A DNA stretch of 64,000 nucleotides. Source: Protopterus annectens. Its lineage: Eukaryota; Chordata; Ceratodontiformes; Protopteridae. Every line of letters begins with the position of its first letter. The first letter of the stretch is position 1. Location: positions 1,018,942,469 to 1,019,006,468 of the forward strand of contig NC_056726.1 of NCBI RefSeq assembly GCF_019279795.1, given 5' to 3'. Positions 1-12,412 of this stretch are shown here, in pieces. The notes beneath the pieces are model-generated. The model ran no database searches. It saw only the letters and a program-made list of their open reading frames with translations, and had not been told where the DNA came from. The translations under genes and the position numbers were made by a program.

Positions 1-1072
1 TTTCTGGCAAAATAGAGGATTGAAGTCATCAAGTAATGACAGCCACTTGAGTTTAAAACTCCACATACTAAAGAATATTCACGGTAATGCAAAATGCATC
101 ATTCTACAAACTTCCTATGTTTGTAACAGGAATATTTAAAGTCTGTCCCTATTTATCCCTATTTATCCCTCCATCATTTTAGGCTTTGTCCAGATGTGAT
201 GCACTGAGAGGTTGCAAGGTAGGATCACAGCTCAGGAGCCTGACTTACCCTGAAAAAGGACTGCTCATATATGACAACCATGGGGGTATCTGTCAAACAG
301 TTGTGACTGTGCCAGTGCTAGGCCAGTTAATGGGATGGTGTCCATATCCATGTTAACTGTAAATATGAGTATGCCACGTTTGTCTTTTAAAGCTAAGAGA
401 CCTATATACGGCATGTGCATAATAAAGTACTGTTGCAAATGTGTGTTGAACTGCATGTCATATATTGAATTAATAACATTCAACTGTACAGTGTTCTGCT
501 GGACAATAAGCACATTTGTGACTGATATCTGTAGTCGCATACACATATATCTGTGTTATGCCAGCCAAACCATTGGCAGGTCTGTGAGCAATGACATTGT
601 AACATAATAGCCTACATATGACTATTGCGCATCTTCCAGGTTATCACACTGATGCCAAGGCCAACTCTGCAATCAACATACTAATGCATGGTGCAGCTAT
701 ATTAATACCATATCAATAGTGATGTCCCTTTTGTCACCCATTTATGTGTGCCATTGTCCAGATGTACTGCTATAACAGGTTGAGAAGTATGATTGAGCAG
801 CAAGACTGTAAATACAGTGTGCCATGCTAACATAGAACAGAAATGCATACCAGGTATTCTCTGAGCACATGTGTGTATGCATATGTTCAGCTGGAAGGCA
901 CGAAATGAATCACATGGGTTTCAAACAATCAGACACATAGGTTGTGCATGTTACACATGTGTGTAATATCAGTGTCAGTGCAAACAACAGACATAAATGT
1001 GTACAGCTACTGGTCGATGCATTGCCCTGACACTGTCCATGCCTACCACTACCAGCTATATCAACACCTATA
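1..1072. other. unassigned AT-rich DNA
   Basis: I see no gene, RNA or repeat that I can name here. Open frames are short (under 100 codons), overlap on both strands and have no recognisable protein motifs. The region is rich in TG/CA steps, as expected of old methylated repeat DNA. Confidence 0.5.
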
Positions 1073-1557
1073 TACAGTGGATATCAGAGGTGTACACACC
1101 TCTGTTGGAATGCCAGTTTTGTGTGCTATATGACAATCAGATCACAGAAGATCATTTCATAATGTTTCTCATCTTGAATGTGACCCCTAACCTGTACAGT
1201 TCCATTGAAATACAATCAAAGGTCTTTCCAGGAAGGTGAGCAACCATTGCCAAGTGAAGATATGCCATGATGTTAAAGTCCAAATCAAGATGAATGAATG
1301 CTGTAACCATCTCAAGAGGTGCATACACAACATATCAGTTTAAGGGTGTGCACACTCATTCAACTGGCTTATTGTACTGATTATTATTTACATATGTTTT
1401 CACAGACCAGATTGTTATGTTTTCAATTGAATTGTACAGGCTATAGGTCACATTACAGGTAAGAATTGTTTTGAAATGAGTTATTGTGGTGTCATGTTCC
1501 AATTGCACAAATACCAGGCATTGTAACAGGGGGTGTGTACCAATTATATACACTGTA
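1073..1557. mobile_element. Tc1/mariner-type miniature element (non-autonomous)
   Basis: A 481-bp element (1075-1555) starts with CAGTGGATAT and ends with ATATACACTG, and is flanked by TA on each side (1073-1074 and 1556-1557), the target duplication of Tc1/mariner transposons. The termini are inverted: the left end reads GTACACACCTCTGTT and the right end, read on the minus strand, GTACACACCCCCTGTT. The terminal pattern resembles a Tc1-like family common in fish (CAGTGG...TACACACCCCTGTTAAAATG). There is no transposase frame inside, so it is a deletion derivative moved in trans. Divergence between the ends suggests it is old. Confidence 0.75.
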
Positions 1558-2552
1558 GCTATATGGACTCAGAAGTACCTGACCTGCATAACCAGCCTCC
1601 ACCAAGGTAGAGTAATCCCCTTTGGTGGACAGCAGGAGTACAATACCACATAATAGGTTGCTATATTGGCTGTACAGGGACACATAGGTGCAGGCAACAA
1701 CTTGGAAGCAAATCTACCTATATCTGAGCAAGCATGTAAGTTCACAGGTGACTTCCTGTAAGGCTGACTATGACAACAAATCAGACATATCCACACCACC
1801 AAGGACAATTGCAACTGTGTCTCCACATATGTTGTAAGTCTCAGAAGAAACAACACAATTCACCCTGTACTTTGAGTAAAGAACACCTCATATACATATG
1901 CCATGGATATAGGCAACCTGCATCAGACAGGTTATGTGGGAACATCACCACCCTGTCCACCCTAGTTGTACAGGGGGATATGCACATCAACCACACTCCT
2001 CCCCTCAGCAATGGTGAGCACGTACATATTACCTACTGATGGTAACAACAGCATATCCCCATGAGGTGTCTGCCTCCTACATGAAATCAGACATGTGCTC
2101 ACAGCTCCATCACACACCACAGTCAAACACAGACCTGCCACCATCCACATAGAAGATGGCCACTGTCAACCCTCTACAAAGAAATGAATGGAGAATAGAG
2201 GATTATGTACTCAAGTGTCCAACATTGGGGGGAATATGATGGCTCAGGACCAGGAGTGTAATGCGAGCTGCTATAGCTATGATAGCTTGGAGGGTTATGG
2301 TGTAGTGTGGATTATTTGCAAGTAATATCCACTGTTGATGTGCAATTTGACAACCTTATGAGGTTCTGTGACCTTTTTCCAGTTTATGTCTTCCAGGTAA
2401 CATGCAGAGGGCTTGCATACTAGCATTCTCTGTTGGGGAAACTGACATCATCACCCGATATGTGATTGGACTTTATGCCCTGTTATTTGGATGGAGAGCA
2501 GATGATGTGTGGGACAGGACTGTCCTGTGGAATAGTGTGGTGCACAGGGTAA
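1558..2552. other. unassigned DNA
   Basis: No recognisable gene or repeat. Short overlapping frames lack known motifs. It may include decayed 5' sequence of the CR1 copy that follows, but I cannot show that. Confidence 0.4.
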
Positions 2553-4502
2553 ATGATGCTGGCCTGCACAGCAGAACTAATAGGTGACTCTATCATCAGG
2601 CACACTGGCGTCCCCTCCACCAGGCTGAAACAAGGAGAGAGTCACGGTGGGGAGCTGCCTGTCGCTAAGAACCACCACCATAACACACAAGCAGGTCACA
2701 AAGGGCAGCCCAGTCATATGATATGCTCATTGTCCATGCTGGTGAATGACCTGAGACCTGAGCATTACCTCCCTGGACTAAGAAAAAGAGCATGAGGCCC
2801 TCTCTGGCATGTAGCCCAGGCACACGACCTGACCCTGAGTAGCATCTCAGGTAAGAGCCACCCTCTCCAAAAAAAAACACAGCATCATCAATGGGACCAT
2901 GGTGGCTGTGTCCTACATGTGAACTCAGAAACTCCAAGAGAAACAAAAAAAACTACTGTTCAATCTTAGCCTTACTACAGGATACAGCAAAAGTGTGGTA
3001 CAACCCAAGTGGTCCCTACACAGTGGTCTCTCCACAAAGGAGATCCTGGAAACTATTGCCCCCCTTGCCCCCCCATAAGCCTGACTAGCTTTGTCTGCAA
3101 AGCTCATCAATACCTCATAAAATAAAGATATGGGGACCTACAGACACTGGATCCTGCAGTTTGGCTTTGTTAAGTTGGGCAGCTGGTCATTTAAAATCTG
3201 GTCAATTTCTTTGGGCTTCATCACACCAAGGCAAGGTTCGAGGGAAGGTGGTCCACACAGCCTACCTGCCCTCACCTACAATACTCCCCACTCCCCGCAT
3301 TGTGACCCCAAGCTCAAGACTGAAATAATAAACCCTAACTGTCACTAGATGGGTTACCAAACTGAACCAAAAGGACAGAAACCCACATGGGCCAGAATTG
3401 CTGGAGCCATGTCAAACTCAAAGTTAAGTGGCATCCCTCAAGGCTCCTCAGTCCTGACACTCTATTCGGGTATATATATTCTGGTACAGGTGTATAGGCG
3501 AACATCGGAAGGACCAAGGATTCCATGAATGAGATGAAAGCAGCAAACTGGTAACTCATCGAAACAAGCATCCTCCCAAAAAAGGGCCTCAAGTGAAAAC
3601 AAACAAGTGGCAGCCCAGAAGTGTATAATCAGAGCCTTGGTCTCAAAATTAACGCCAAAAATGGTGCATAAAATCTTTGGCAAAAACAAAGTGCCCAGGA
3701 CCCATTTCATAGGTGGTCTCTCATTTTGGGGTACAGAAGAAGTCATTAGGGACCTGGGGACCCAATGAGAACAATTCCTCTCATAGATCTAAGTCAAAAC
3801 ATTTAGTTAGCCCAAAAAATAATTTAAGGAATTCACATCTAGATCAGGGGAGAATTCACATCTAGATTTGGGCATCGTCATCAGGCATTACCCTCACCAA
3901 GAGGCCTTTAATCAAAATGGATGCCCCCAGACTGCAGCAGCTGGAAAACCCCCAAAGCTGTGGAGCAACTGAAAAAACCCCTAAACACTAAGATGATATC
4001 AAGGCTCAGAGAAACTCAGCTGCTGCTGCCCGGTTAAAAACTCTCCACTGCTCCTCAGACGCATGCTCGCCTGCAGACGAGGCATCTGTGCCTGACGTAC
4101 GAATCCATGTCTAACCCGAATGAACAGGCATGCTTGCAATCAGAAAATCCAAATCCCATAGGCACTCTCGAGAGACTTGAACCTCAGCACTGAAATAAAT
4201 AGGACATGCTGGAGGGACAGATTCTTTTCCAGGTCAGAGGATGGACAGTCCAAGTATACTAGAGTCAGGAGGCGCAGCAATGAGTCTTTAATCTGGGTGG
4301 AGTTTAAGCGGCATGGCTGGGATTATAAATGTTATGGGCTATCACTACTGTGTCACTGTTAGACAGAGGCACAGTATAGATTTAAAAAGTAGCAAAAAAA
4401 ATAATCAAAAATAGGCATAAAATGGTAAACACCTAGGGCAGATAGAAAGAAATATGAACCCTATGAACAGTATGAACCCACCTAACCTATGAACCTATGA
4501 AC
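2553..4502 (+). mobile_element. CR1-like LINE, decayed, with internal deletion
   Basis: The left part (2553-2850) encodes a piece of the ORF1 SGNH esterase: LIGDSIIRHTGVPSTRL, with the GDS block, and further on VNDLRPEH and LTLSSIS. At about 2850 the sequence jumps directly to the linker and reverse transcriptase part of ORF2, matching the copy at 58.4-60.1 kb (for example the block 'acagacactggatcct' at 3141). The endonuclease and part of ORF1 are therefore missing. The right end carries the 3' tail with repeated 'gaacctatga' (4490-4502), typical of CR1, whose 3' ends carry an octamer repeat. Many frameshifts and small deletions leave no usable frame. Confidence 0.75.
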
Positions 4503-5335
4503 ATGTGTAGCATCGGGCCACCAACCTCATCCACCATGCCCGTCAATGGGCTGCTGCTGCAGTGAGGAACCGGCTAGCCACAGGTGGGGGGCTCAGCATC
4601 CAGCCCCACTGACACCCACCAAGGTGTTCCTCGCCAAACTTGGGGAACCCGCCCAACGCACAAGCCATGAATCTGTTGGAAGCATTATGGAGGTAGGTTG
4701 CACACACACACTGGACGAGGAGCATGCAGGTATGGGCCCAGTGGGGATTAGTACACTAATGTATCAGACATACATGTATCTTTATTGTATTTACATCCAT
4801 GTATCAGGTCCGATTGCAGTTGTGGATGGGGTTTTCTGATGCACAGAGGTGCAAATCTATGGTGAGGACAGAACATTGTGTATTATTGCAGTTAGTACTG
4901 TAGATGTGCAGACATGCTGCGTCCATCCTGTACCAAGGCCACATGTCAGTCTGCTGGTAATAACTCCCTCTCAAACTACCTAGGACTCTCTGGTCTGCAT
5001 ATGGGACAGAAGCCTGAAGCTGGTGAGTATGACATTGTTCTGTTGGTGCCTGGCAATACCCCAGGCATGTGAAGGACATGCAATTTACCATGCACACAAC
5101 CATCAGTAATAGCTATATTGCTTTATGTAATAGCTATATTGCGTTTTGAGCATGTTCACTTGTGCTGGGGTTAACTGCATTGCATCACAGTGGTCACCAC
5201 TGGGGCCTATCTGACATGAGTTCAACATTCCTGTAGCATACCTCACAGCTTGTCAGTGCCAATACATCTGGATAGAGGCCAATGGGCTGGAAAAATGGCC
5301 TAAGGTAGAGACATGTGTGACACATTAGTGATATA
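4503..5335. other. unassigned DNA
   Basis: No gene or named repeat. The stretch holds overlapping frames under 100 codons on both strands without motifs. Confidence 0.4.
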
Positions 5336-5410
5336 CAGTGGATAAAAATTGTGTACACACCCCTGTTAAGATGCAAGACGTTTATCTTAACAGGGGTGTG
5401 TACACAAGGT
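5334..5410. repeat. Tc1-type terminal remnant forming a perfect hairpin
   Basis: TA plus CAGTGGATAAAAATTG opens like the element at 1073. Two 24-base arms (5349-5372 and 5384-5407) are perfect reverse complements, separated by an 11-base loop. The arms contain GTACACACCCCTGTTAA, the subterminal motif of the Tc1-like family. The structure looks like two transposon ends brought nearly together by internal deletion; the outermost bases of the right end are missing. Confidence 0.7.
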
Positions 5411-5859
5411 GTTACATACTAATTAGGACCACAATATGTCAGTTCACACCTCTTCCAGCCTTTAATGCAATTCATAACAGGAACATTTCACTTGTAAAAC
5501 CAAGCATCTGGACTCATGTATTGCACCTACAAGGCTGGCCACCCATGAGGGTGGCAGACGTCGTATCAGCATGATGTTTCAGTCTGGTATAATATCTCAT
5601 AATATCTCATGCTGCCATATGTGTCAGTACACTCACTGTGGCCTATCTGGCTACAATATCACATGCATGGGCATTGTTAAGGCACACAGAATATTTCTGA
5701 CCACGTATAGGTTGTAAACGTATGGATATTCCAGACACATCTGTACACAAGACTGTACGATGGTTTAACCTGCTGCATGTGATGCAGATGCTGTTATCAC
5801 ACTATATAAAGTAATGGCAGTGGGAGGTGGTCACATCAAAATGGTATAAGCCACACAAG
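5411..5859. other. unassigned DNA
   Basis: No gene or named repeat seen. One short tandem 'taatatctca' duplication lies near 5590. Confidence 0.4.
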
Positions 5860-6440
5860 ATCTGATCCTCACACACAAACAGTTGCCAACATTGGGACTG
5901 GAACTCCTGCCTATTTAGGTATTTCTACTACAGTGCTATGCAGTCAGACACGCCATAGAGCTTATACATTTCCACCTCTTCCAAAGGTACTGCTAAGGTG
6001 GATGACATCAACAGGACTACAAAATTGGAGTGAGGGGAAGTGTAAAGGGTAGTACACAGGTCAAAAATGGTATAACCCACACACTACATCCTTCTCACAC
6101 AAACACATCCAAACAGTTGCAGTGGGGGTCATTAAAACTCCTGCCTATCTAGTTATTGTTACTATACTGCTACACAGTTCTCAGACATGCCACAGAGCTG
6201 ATATATTTCCACCTAGTCCAAAGGTACTTCTAAGGTGGATGACATCAACAGGACTACTAGATTGGGGCAAGGGGAAGTGTGAAGGCTAGTACACAAGTCA
6301 AAAATGGTATAAGCCAGACAATACATGATTCACACACACTTACCAGTATTGGGATTAGAACTCCTGCCTATCTAGTTATGTTTACTATAGTGTTACACAG
6401 TTACAGAGCTTACTGTGCTTTCCCATGGGCAACGCTGCTG
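5860..6440 (-). repeat. tandem SINE-like repeat, short array
   Basis: Two and a half copies of a unit with a period near 237 bases: the block 'aaggtggatgacatcaaca' recurs at 5995 and 6232. Each unit has 'gaactcctgcctat', a TA-rich middle, 'acacagtt', 'agagctta' and 'ccaaaggtact'. Read on the minus strand, each has a box like GAGTTCTAATCCC, similar to a tRNA B box, so the unit may derive from a tRNA-headed SINE. The same unit forms a longer array at 10.6-12.2 kb. Confidence 0.6.
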
Positions 6441-6939
6441 ATAACATCTGTTCCACTCTTACATTGTGCTAGTTCTTTCTGTCTTGCACTTCAACTAGCA
6501 TTATGGCAAGGCACTTCAACAGGTTATTATATCAAGAAGCGTGGCATACCAGGGAGCCATCAGCAGTACTCATTCATCACAGATGTAACCCCAGTACTTA
6601 CTACTTATGTCCACCCCTCCTTGCATGTTTGAAGGGCAGTTTTCTATGTTTCACCCATTAAACTGGTGCACTTGTCCATTCTAAGGCACTGTTGCAACTG
6701 CCTCATATATACAGACAACCCTCCCCTCTAAACTCCAAACACTTAGACCTGTGAGAGTTACCCATATATCACCCAATGTGGACATGTGCACTCTCCAGCA
6801 AAGACTGGATTAGCAGGTCAAGAGGATAAGATCAACATCTGTACCATACCATATGGAACATGTAGCTCACCATAACACCCACTTTGACAGCCATGACATA
6901 CAGTGAAAAGTCACTCACCCACCTTCACAGACCAGAAAG
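6441..6939. other. unassigned DNA
   Basis: No gene or named repeat that I can support. A frame that starts in the array (6279) runs into this stretch but has no motif. Confidence 0.4.
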
Positions 6940-8795
6940 ACAGACACTGCGACATGGCACATGCCAAGGGACACATATTTAACCTACACAGCGTGCCCCT
7001 CAACCTAAGCTCCTAAGTCTAATCACCTTGCACAATACAGTGATCATGGGTAACTCAGTACTGGGGCACACACATATCCCTCTCACTAAGTTGAATATGG
7101 AGCAGGTAACAGCCAAATATATATCACATGCCAGCATCCAACACATGACACAGCTAGTCATGGCACTCCACAACAACTACGAGTATCACTCTGTATCCAT
7201 GTGGGTGTGAATGACTTGGGACACACCTCCCTGGACTACATGACAACAGACATGGTTGAACTCTCTGATTATGTGGTCCAGGCAGGTGTGACAGTAGCAC
7301 TGAGCAGTGTCCCACCATCACCCAGAATGATGCTGCAGTTCTATCAACAAATGATTGACTGCAACATTGGCTTACGTGTTTTGTGTCATTCTCAGTGGAT
7401 TCAGTACCTTTCTGCTTGGGATGTTATGACTGGCAACAGCCCAATGACATGCCACAGATGTCCTACATCTGTCAGTGCTGGGTTTCCAGGTACTGGCTTA
7501 GTGTCTTGCCACCCCTATGATGCCTTATTAGGCAGTGTTCCTAATGTAATTACCACCATAACAGCTAGACATGTATGCAATCTGAGGGTCATGCTTCTCA
7601 GCAGTAGACATCTAACTGTCAGGATGCAGTCACTCAAAGCACTCAGAGTGGAGGACACATGTCTGCTGTAATGGAGAGGTGGTTCACAGCAGCAGACAGC
7701 AGACCTGCAGTATCAGGCTATGATGCATTCCACAGCTGTCAGCCCCTAAACATGGACCACACCACACCTCCACAGGTGGTGATATCTCCATATTCATTAT
7801 GGCTAGAAACACCTCTAGACTAGTATTCCAGCATAATGCATTGGAGATACTTCCAGTATAACTGCCTTGGGGTAATAGTGCAGTCCAGACCACAGCCTGC
7901 TATGGGTCCACATCTATGTCCCTAGACTGTCAATGCACATTCCTCAACACCCTGAGATCTATGATGGTCCAACACAACATTGACATAGTATGGGACTTCA
8001 ACTATCCCTCCATCACCTTTGGGAAAGTAGCCAAGTGCTAGTACAGTGCCCCAACACTTCTGGGATTAATCATTTCCAGTGCCCTGGACTAGCTCATACT
8101 GACCCAAGGTAGAGAATGTTTACTACTTAAATATGGGACTGTTGCTCATCCACAGATGTCAATCCCTGCATGGTGAGATCCACAAAGGCTGTAATCGACA
8201 TGGAACTCAATATGTTAGCCACGCCACAACAAAGGTAACCTCCTTGGAAAATCTCTCCAAAGCTGAATTTGCAGCCATGAAAACAGGAGTGGATGACTAC
8301 ACTGCACCCATGACAATGGGAAATAGCTGCATGACTGTGGAATCATACACATATGCACTGTACAAACAGGAACATGAATGCATGGTACTAGCCAGAGCCA
8401 ACAGAACCCAGTCACTGTCCTGCAAACACTGGGAGACAATGTGATGGTCCCCTGCCATTACTAAAGTGTACATCAGAAGGACACTGTTGCAGAGAAAGGT
8501 GGTGTCCCATGACTGTTTAACTCTCTTATTAGCCTCAAATACAACTTTAGATCCCTCATGGAATCCTCTACAGGCATCTATGATGGCAGACATGCAGCAG
8601 ACACTGACCACAATCAAAACTGCCTTTGATAGCTACATCAACAATCATCACAGCATTAAACACAAGTGCTGTGAGTTACTGCACAATGCTAATACCTATC
8701 CGGAGACAACAGATACTGGCCACAGTCTTAGCAACACATTCAGTGCCAGCTTTACCCCTCCCCCCCCCACAAGTGAAGTGCTCAGTGAATGTGTT
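6940..8795 (+). mobile_element. CR1-like LINE, 5' modules only, decayed
   Basis: This copy keeps the 5' part of a CR1 element and lacks the reverse transcriptase core. At 7028-7440 lies the ORF1 esterase: VIMGNSVLGHTHIPLTKL (normally VGDS), IQHMTQLVMALHN, then in the next frame VNDLGHTSLDYMTTDM and SSVPPSPRMM. Near 8010 is the end of the endonuclease (WDFNYPSITF, matching the usual GDFNYPSI with Gly lost). From 8200 to 8790 comes the linker to the reverse transcriptase (AFDSYINNHHSIKH, CCELLHNANTYPETTD), homologous to the copy at 37.7 kb. It stops at about 8795 before the palm domain. Several frame breaks are present. Confidence 0.75.
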
Positions 8796-9125
8796 CTCAC
8801 ATGCTGTATCCCGTTTCTGTTCTAGGCATCTGTGTGTCACCAGGATGTGGCCCTGCAGCAAGACCATGGGGGTATGGCAGTGTGGTAACACACCCACCAT
8901 GTCATAGGCAGGGTACAGCTGTATATGCATGGAAATCCCCGGTCTGTAACACAGTGATTGCATATAGATTATTGGGCTGAGGGTTGTACATAGCTATATG
9001 TTGATTTACAACATCTGTTGTAGAATGGAGAATGGTATGTGTTGTAGTTTGGACACACCTCTGATTGCTAATAACCAGAGCCACAGGAGATATTCATTAA
9101 TGAAACACACTGAGATTACTATTCT
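8796..9125. other. unassigned DNA between LINE fragment and microsatellite
   Basis: No gene or named repeat recognised. Confidence 0.4.
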
Positions 9126-9247
<122 letters not shown>

Positions 9248-9269
9248 TTTGCCAGTACTGAGATCCATA

Positions 9270-10190
9270 GGTTAATTGCTTCATGGGTGTGTAGTAGGTG
9301 AATGGGCCTGAAATTTCTACAATGCTAGCCCAAGGGAATACCCGGGCATCAGGCCACAAGAAAATACCCCCCAGTGTGTCTCAGGAGTATAGTCACTGGA
9401 ATGGTCCCCAGGGGTGGGTATTGTATTCTCCATCCACTCATCCAGATTTCTATTGTGGGTTGCCAGTGATGCACACTGCTTCACATGTATCTGGTTTCTA
9501 TTCTATAACATGGACAGTGTCTGGGTTGTGCACATGTCCCACATGCATGTTTTTTTAAGTGTGCTTGAGGTCTCTGGGGCATGTTGTTTGGATAGACTGG
9601 TATCTTCAGAAGTATCATTCCTGACCTTGTTTGGTGAGACATGGCTGGGTAGCTGAGGTAGTGATTGCACCTACATAGACAGTATGATACAGGGATTCAT
9701 TTGAGCTATTGGAGTCTGTCCATACAGGACATGTGTATAAGGCATGGTATTCCCTTTGTGGGGTACATTTGCAGACTCTACAGTTGTTGCAGGTGTCCAG
9801 TGGGGAACATGGCAAAAGGGCCACTCTACATATTGATTGGGCTACTCAGGTGATAGAACAGGGTGTCATGTCCTTTTACTTGCTGGATATCACACAGTCA
9901 GGAGATCTAACACATCAAAGTACTTTCTGATGTCAGTGGCACTGTTGTGGTCAACAGGCAGCTGACTGTCAACCTGTGTTCCCCATTCTGTTATAATAAC
10001 ATCACTGTTCAGTGGACTACCACCAATGTATTACTTCATGAGAGCCATGGTGTTTCCAAAGGTCAAGGCGGCACATCTTTTGGTATCGATGTAATGTCCA
10101 GGGTTCTGACAACAATCATAGGTGTCAAGTGGCCTTTGGGCATGATGTCAACATCACATGGATTCAGAATGCCACCACCCACTTTACTGT
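9270..10190 (-). mobile_element. CR1-like LINE 3' fragment, decayed
   Basis: Reading on the minus strand, 10180-9950 matches the reverse transcriptase C-terminal part (same blocks as 38706-38945), 9880-9775 matches the 'THLQQL' region, and 9500-9400 matches the C-terminal 'NLDEWMG' region ('catccactcatccagatttct' on the plus strand). The 3' tail lies near 9290 with a recognisable 'gctagccca' block. Frame breaks are numerous. Confidence 0.65.
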
Positions 10191-10629
10191 TGTATGCAAA
10201 CATTATTAGTCAGGGTGCATTTGTGTTCTCTTGCACCTCAGAGGAGTAGACCCAAACATGAGAGGACATGGGTCCATACCATGTGTGACACCAGCCATGT
10301 CTGGTAATCGGTTTGACATGGAGTCCACTGCAATAATACCATGGGTACTATCTGTGAGGCAATTTGCAGGAGAACTACTGATATAGTGGTTGCTGCCTAG
10401 CCAAGTGTGTTTGTGTATGATTACTGGGTGGAGAATGGTCTCTGAGTATTAGAAGGGTTGCCTATATTGTTAGCTAATCCATACTGTCACATAGACATTG
10501 CAAATGTCACTATACATTTAGGGCTGTGGAATGTCTACACCAACCTCTATGGTGTTTGACAACTGTTGGCCTTGTAATGTGGACATTGGGACATATACTA
10601 GGTCCTCAATATAATAATTTAGCAAAACC
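10191..10629. other. unassigned DNA
   Basis: No gene or named repeat recognised. Confidence 0.4.
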
Positions 10630-12225
10630 TGCCCCCAATGGATCCTGTTCACGCAGACAATTGCCAGTACTGAGTTTTGAACCCCTACCTAGCTATGTAT
10701 TACTACCACAGTGTTACGTATTTATTGCACACTCCAAGGTGCTTAGAGGATGGATGTTGTCTCAAGGTACTTCTAAGGTGAGGAATCTCACCAGCCTTTG
10801 TAAATACTGGTATTGAGCGATGTAGTGGGTGAGAGATTCCACCAAATATTTTATCCTACACACACATTCCAGGAGTGAGGTTCAAACCTCTATCTAACTA
10901 TGTTTTCAGACCTTTATGTTACACATTTACCACAAGCAGCACTGACCCTATATGGTTTAGGGTAGCCAACAGGTACTTCTAAGGTGAATGATATCTGCAG
11001 GACTGCTAAAGTCATGCATTGAGAAGTGTACTGGGTGCAAATTGGGCCAACATCTTTAAGGTACAGACACATATATGTAGGTATATCCACATACACTTGC
11101 CAGGAATGAGATTCCTACTGCTGTAGTCATTACTACTACAGTGTTCCACATTTATCACATGCGCCACAGAGCTTATTGTAAAACAGTGTACGAACATACC
11201 TCTAAGGTGAGTGACTTCAGCAGCACTGCTAAAGGAGAGGTAAGGGAAGTGTAGTGAGTGTGAAGGGCCACAAAATCAGGTCTTTACAATGACACACACA
11301 TACTCTCTCACACAAACACACCCATTTCCATAGTTGCCCAGACTGGGATTAGAACGCCTACCTAACTAGTTTGCTACACTATAGCATTACACAGTTATGG
11401 CAAGTGCTAGAGAGCTTATATGCTAGAGAGTTCTCCAAAGGTATCTTTGAAGGTGAGTGACATCAGCAGCAGCGCTAAAGAAGGGGTAAGGGAAGTGTAG
11501 TGAGTGTGAATGGCCTCAAAATCAGGTCTTTACAAAGACACACACACTCTCTCACACAAACACACACACTTCTACAGTTGCTAAGACTACATTTAGAACT
11601 CATGCCTAACTAGTTTGTTACACTATAGTATTGCAAAGTTATCGCAAATGCCACAGATCTTATATATTAGAGAGCTGTCCAAAGGTATCTTTGAAGGTGA
11701 GTGACATCAGCAGCAGTGCTAAAGGAGGAGTAAGTGAAGTGTAGTGAGTGTGAATGGCCACAAAATCATGTCTTTACAAACACACACATTTTCATAGTTG
11801 CCAGGACCAGGATGAGAACTCCTACCTAACTGGGTTGCTACACTAGAGTATTACACAATTATCACAAGCACCATGGAGCATATCAGGCTACAAGCTGCCC
11901 AAAGGATTATTTCAGGGTGATTAATATCAGAAGGAGTGCTAAAGTAGGACAATGGGAAGTGTAATGAATGTGAATGGCCTCAACCACATTCATCTAGAAA
12001 CACACACACACACTCACACACAACATTTCATTTGACAGGACTGAGATTACAACTGCTACGTGGATACTTATTTGTACTGTAGTGTTACACAGTTATCACA
12101 AGCACCACTGAAACTATAGGGCTGAGGGATAACCAAAGGAATTTCTACAGTGAATGACATCAGCACATCATGTGGTATAGGCCAATGGGATGTGTACTGG
12201 GTGGGAAAGGCCTCATAATGGGATT
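10630..12225 (-). repeat. tandem array of a 205-245 bp SINE-like unit
   Basis: The block like 'tctaaggtgaatgacatcag' recurs at about 10774, 10981, 11204, 11450, 11694, 11914 and 12149, giving seven diverged units with spacings from 207 to 246 bases. Most units hold a short CA run, 'gggattagaactcctacctaact', a TA-rich middle with 'acactatag', 'acacagttatcacaag' and 'agcttat'. On the minus strand 'GTTCTAATCCC' is similar to a tRNA B box and a poor A-box-like block precedes it. A tandemly amplified tRNA-derived SINE or a SINE-derived satellite is the likely source; I do not recognise the family. Confidence 0.65.
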
Positions 12226-12325
12226 CTCTCTGTTGCTGACTGTCTCTTTCTTCCCCATGTCTCTATGTGTGTATGTTTGACATATTATATTATGTTGGCC
12301 TTAGATATGTGTGAGTATTCCTATC

Positions 12326-12327
<2 letters not shown>

Positions 12328-12410
<83 letters not shown>
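12328..12410. repeat. (TG)n microsatellite
   Basis: An uninterrupted TG run of about 83 bases, source of false Cys-Val and His-Thr frames. Confidence 0.98.
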
Positions 12411-12412
<2 letters not shown>

